From Cycas panzhihuaensis (lineage: Eukaryota; Cycadophyta), in NCBI GenBank assembly GCA_023213395.1, contig CM041465.1, positions 98,835,741 to 98,899,740 of the forward strand: 64,000 nt of DNA, in the 5' to 3' direction. Below are positions 61,079 through 64,000 of the stretch, in pieces. A model generated the notes under the pieces. That model saw only the letters and a list, made by a program, of their open reading frames with translations. It did not search any database and was not told the origin of the DNA. Both the position numbers and the translations under genes were made by a program. Each line of letters starts with the position of its first letter. Positions within the stretch are counted from its first letter, which is position 1.

Positions 61079-62064
61079 TCAAACCTTTACCCTTCCACAA
61101 CTCATAATTTTATATGGGTAATGATCCCCAAGAAATACCTCACCTCTATCAATACATGTGTATTCACAAAACCAATCCCTATAGGGAGTAACATGAAATG
61201 AAGCTCTAGAGTCAATTAACCAAGACTCAAAATTTGACAACTTACCTAAGGTTACTAAATAAACATCACCATCAACTTCATTAGAGGCTTTTGCCATGGT
61301 GGAAGAAGTAGCTTCGGGTGACTTTCCCTTGTCAACCTTGACTTGACACTAGATCTTCATATGGCTAGCCTTCCTACATCTCCAACATACTAAAGGTCCT
61401 CTACCTGGAGATTTAGATTTTAGCCATCTATTCCTTGGCCTTTGTTGATCACAATCCAACGTTTGACCTCTCACCATTAATGCTTCTTTCGAATAATCCT
61501 TAGAATATTTTTGCCTTGTCTCTTTTGATAGCATAGTAGCAATAACATCATTAAATTTTAGAGTGGCAATAGTCGTGCTGTAATTGTCATCACAAGATTA
61601 TCCTAGGAATCAGGAAGTGAATGTAACGGGGTAATACACTTGTCTTCTTTAGATATTATTACCCCAACTAAAATAAACTAGCTCACCATGGTGTTAAATG
61701 TAGTGAGATGACCTACAACTACATCTCCATCACTCATCGTGAGTAAATACAACTTTTTATGAAGAAATAGCTTATTAATTATGGACTTTGTCTGATACAA
61801 AGCCTCTAACTTTCTCCAAAAATCTTTGGCCATAGACTCTGTAGTAACATTTAGCAACACCATGTCTGAAAGGCATAACCTTATTAAACTGGTTGTCTTT
61901 CAATCAAGCTTCTTCTTGTCTTCATCACCCATAGTTATAGGCTTTATTCCTACTACAACAATCCATTGATCCTTCTTAACAAGGATATCTTCCATCTCTA
62001 ACTTCTACAACTCAAAGTTCTGGCCATTGCACTTTTCAATCTCCATCTTTGTAGTGCTTGCCAT
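61079..62064 (-). pseudogene. Copia element 4 gag and protease
   Basis: Minus strand. Gag starts with Met at 62064 (MASTTKMEIEKCNGQNFELQ) and runs with stops through DFWRKLEALYQTKSIINKLF, LHKKLYLLTMSDGD to a zinc knuckle near 61390-61345 (CWRCRKASHMKI-C, CCHC with a stop before the last Cys). The protease follows at 61297-61079: WLIDSRASFHVTPYRDWF, where DSGAS has become DSRAS. This order and wording are those of TNT1-type copia gag. Confidence 0.88.
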
Positions 62065-62135
62065 AATCTTCACACTCAAGTTTACTGCATAAGGCTCCCA
62101 CTTACCACATGGCTTCCCACAAAACTAAAATCGTT

Positions 62136-62149
62136 AGCTCTAATACCAA
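62136..62149 (-). promoter_or_regulatory. Primer-binding site of copia element 4
   Basis: Plus strand AGCTCTAATACCA, on the minus strand TGGTATTAGAGCT, complementary to initiator Met tRNA, one base from the 5' LTR. Confidence 0.88.
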
Positions 62150-62150
62150 A

Positions 62151-62643
62151 TGAAGAGAAAATATAACTGTAGAAGAAATGTGATAACATAACTCTAAACT
62201 ATAAAATGAACAAATAACATAAATAAATCAAACACTCAACAAAAAATACCAAGAGATTTAGGTCTAAGCATAGACCTTTTATTAATCTGAGCAACAGTTA
62301 AGTAATTATATAGATGAATAAACCCCAACTCTTCTTCTTGACTCATCCATGACTATATCATCCTATTACATATGTCATTACATAAGAATATATAGATACA
62401 ACATTATAAGATACTGCCTTATGGTGTTTTACAATACAATGAGCATAAGCCATGGGCTGATAAAAGACCCCCATAAGATAGCCATAAAAAAAATTCTCAG
62501 GGGCTCTTGCCCCGATCGCCCACCAGGCCGTTGGCCCTGTATTCTAGGGGGGCCCTATAATAGGCCCCCAGACCCCCACAAAGGGGCTTGAGTATAATTC
62601 CTATACCCATGTAACACTTACAAAGTATTTAACATATATAACA
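62151..62643 (-). repeat. 5' LTR of copia element 4, with a G/C hairpin block
   Basis: 493 bp, homologous to 57670-58055 at both ends. It has about 105 extra bp (about 62485-62595) made of GGGGCTCTTGCCCC, GGGGGGCCCTATAATAGGCC and similar self-pairing runs, and this is the most G+C-rich spot in the region. The other LTR has a short join there. Confidence 0.9.
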
Positions 62644-62806
62644 ATCTCCCACTTGTTGAACACTTTACAAGAAAACTTGCATACACAACTATTGAATGCC
62701 AAACTCACAAATATCTATTGTAATTCTACACCATCTAAATTTTCCTATGCTAACAATCTTAGTAAATGAGTTTGTAGCATTCTCTTGTATAGCAATTTTT
62801 TATGGA

Positions 62807-64000
62807 TAATCTGCCTTTTCAATATATGGCAATCCCCAAGACCATTCTTATCTGCTTGAGTCATTACGACTTCTAAAGGGCAATTCCCTAACCTATTGGG
62901 AAGGGGAAGTCCTTCTCGATTATTGACGAGTTCCATACCATGGCCCCCAAAACATCCATGATGGATGTGTTATAGATTTACCCCAAGTAGCATACTCTTC
63001 TCCTCAAGGCTTTAAGTTTAGCCGATGCTCCATCCATGCTTTGGGTACCACCCTAAACTGGGAGCCTCTCATTGCCTTTGATCTTAAAGACCTCCCTCTA
63101 ATAAGTGAAAGGAAGCACCAATGACACTATTCTTTTACCATCTCTATAGACACTCTAGAATGCACTCTTAGGAGAACAATTGTAGATAATGGTTCTTTTG
63201 TCAATGTTATGCCCTTGCATATAATGCAGGAGTTAGGTATAACATCTCTTGAGCTAGTCCTATAGTGTTGCTAAGACTATAATGGTAGCGAAAAGATCCC
63301 CTTGGAATCAATTTCTATTCCCCTCACCCTTAAGGATAAAACCATCCTCACTAACATAGTAGTCCTTAACATAAGCATGGACTATAACCTCTTGTTGGGA
63401 TAACTATAGCTTGACTAGATGGGAAGTATGTGCTCATCCCATTGGAGGTAGTAAAGTTCATCCATAAAGGGTGGATGAAGGTTGTTTCCTAGGAGCCTCC
63501 TCCCACTCAATCATTACATCAATCTCATCAAGTATATCATGACCTAGCAAGGGGCAACAAGGATCCATCTACCCATTCCTTCACATATTCAATTGATGTC
63601 CCTAGCACTTCTAGATCAAAGGAAAGGCCCTCCTCGAACCTCATTCACTTATGGATACATCACTGTTCTAAGTAACCACGAGTCTTATGACGAGGATTAG
63701 GAGCCTCCTCACCCCATATCCGTCCATAACATCCATAGGAGGCACCCACTTCATCACCTATCTAGTCCTGAGCCCTAGCCGAGGACCTCTTTAGAGGAGT
63801 GTAGCACTTCTATTGCATCTAGGGAATCATGCATAGTCACTCCTACCATATGCATAGGCTCCCACTCTCCTTCATCTTCATCTACTCCACACACCTTATC
63901 GTCCTTTGCAGACAATGAGGGTGAGAAGCCTCCTATTCTATGACATAAGCAGATACCTTCCAACTCTTCCAAGGAGTCTCTAGACTATGTGGAGTGGTGG
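62807..64000 (+). pseudogene. Tat gag end and aspartic protease (third Tat element), continues past the window
   Basis: Plus strand. After copia 4: VAYSSPQGFKFSRCSIHALG, then LNWEPLIAFDLKDLPLISER and the protease core CTLRRTIVDNGSFVNVMPLH (about 63165-63225) with IMQELGITSLEL. VDNGS is the active-site form common in Tat/Ogre-type proteases. A second half, LKDKTILTNIVVLNISMDYN and LLLG, gives the flap and the closing hydrophobic-Gly. Then comes a Ser/Pro-rich spacer with stops to the window edge; RT is not reached. Confidence 0.82.

Larger units (their letters stand above)
57670..62806 (-). mobile_element. Copia element 4 (TNT1/Tork-like) with an extra internal tail beyond its 5' LTR
   Basis: Minus strand: 3' LTR 57670-58055, RNase H, RT, integrase, protease, gag, PBS, 5' LTR 62151-62643. 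Beyond the 5' LTR, 62644-about 62806 repeats the PPT and end of the internal region (compare 58056-58218: CCCACTTGTTGAACACTTTA, then CTACACCATCTAAAT and GCATTCTCTTGT). So the right edge is a piece of another copy in tandem, cut before Tat sequence resumes. The TSD cannot be tested: the left flank is GTTTT, the right edge is not an LTR end. Confidence 0.88.

Overview
The window is a plant nuclear, retrotransposon-dense (heterochromatic) stretch. I see no host gene, rRNA or tRNA gene and no CRISPR array. Almost everything is LTR retrotransposon sequence at several depths of nesting, plus one 5'-truncated LINE. The reasons for calling it plant: initiator-Met primer-binding sites next to Ty1/copia LTRs of TNT1/Tork type, a chromodomain Ty3/gypsy element, a plant L1-type LINE, and a Ty3/gypsy family with Tat-lineage traits (VDNGS protease, LTRs over 5 kb, an extra ORF antisense to pol, an extra RNase H). 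Most stop codons sit where CAA, CAG or CGA would be expected, as in old methylated repeats. The species cannot be named; a large plant genome is inferred.

Layout. 1-935: LINE ORF2 fragment (minus). 935-3640: partial, relatively GC-rich relative of the Tat LTR (plus). 3641-7161: AT-rich DNA with a 494-bp foldback. 7167-16776: copia element 1 (minus) with three LTRs, flanked by TAAAG. 17011-21223: copia element 2 (minus), with a solo LTR of its own family inside pol. 21224-31985: two full Tat LTRs (A, B; 5.3 and 5.4 kb) abutting head-to-tail, minus orientation. 31990-35460: the rest of that Tat element (antisense plant-mobile-domain-like ORF, integrase). 35457-38198: 5'-truncated chromovirus (plus) ending in its 3' LTR. 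38207-43460: a second Tat element on the plus strand (RT, RNase H, integrase, antisense ORF). 43461-55185: its LTR (C), running into another partial LTR (D) that leads into a PBS and gag. LTR D is split by complete copia element 3 (48025-53131, TSD TACCC). 55186-64000: gag and protease of a third Tat element, split by copia element 4 (57670-about 62806, minus).

The most unusual system is the Tat family. Its 5.3-5.4 kb LTR carries a free-standing RNase HI-type ORF at a fixed offset of about 1.25 kb in three copies. The pol linker between RNase H and integrase, where Tat elements normally carry the second RNase H, has none. An antisense ORF resembling a plant mobile domain lies between pol and the 3' LTR in both copies that reach that region. 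In LTRs A and B a TATATAAG box on the antisense strand, at the same offset, points toward that ORF. In an active ancestor the LTR may therefore have served as promoter, RNase H gene and antisense promoter; all copies here are decayed.
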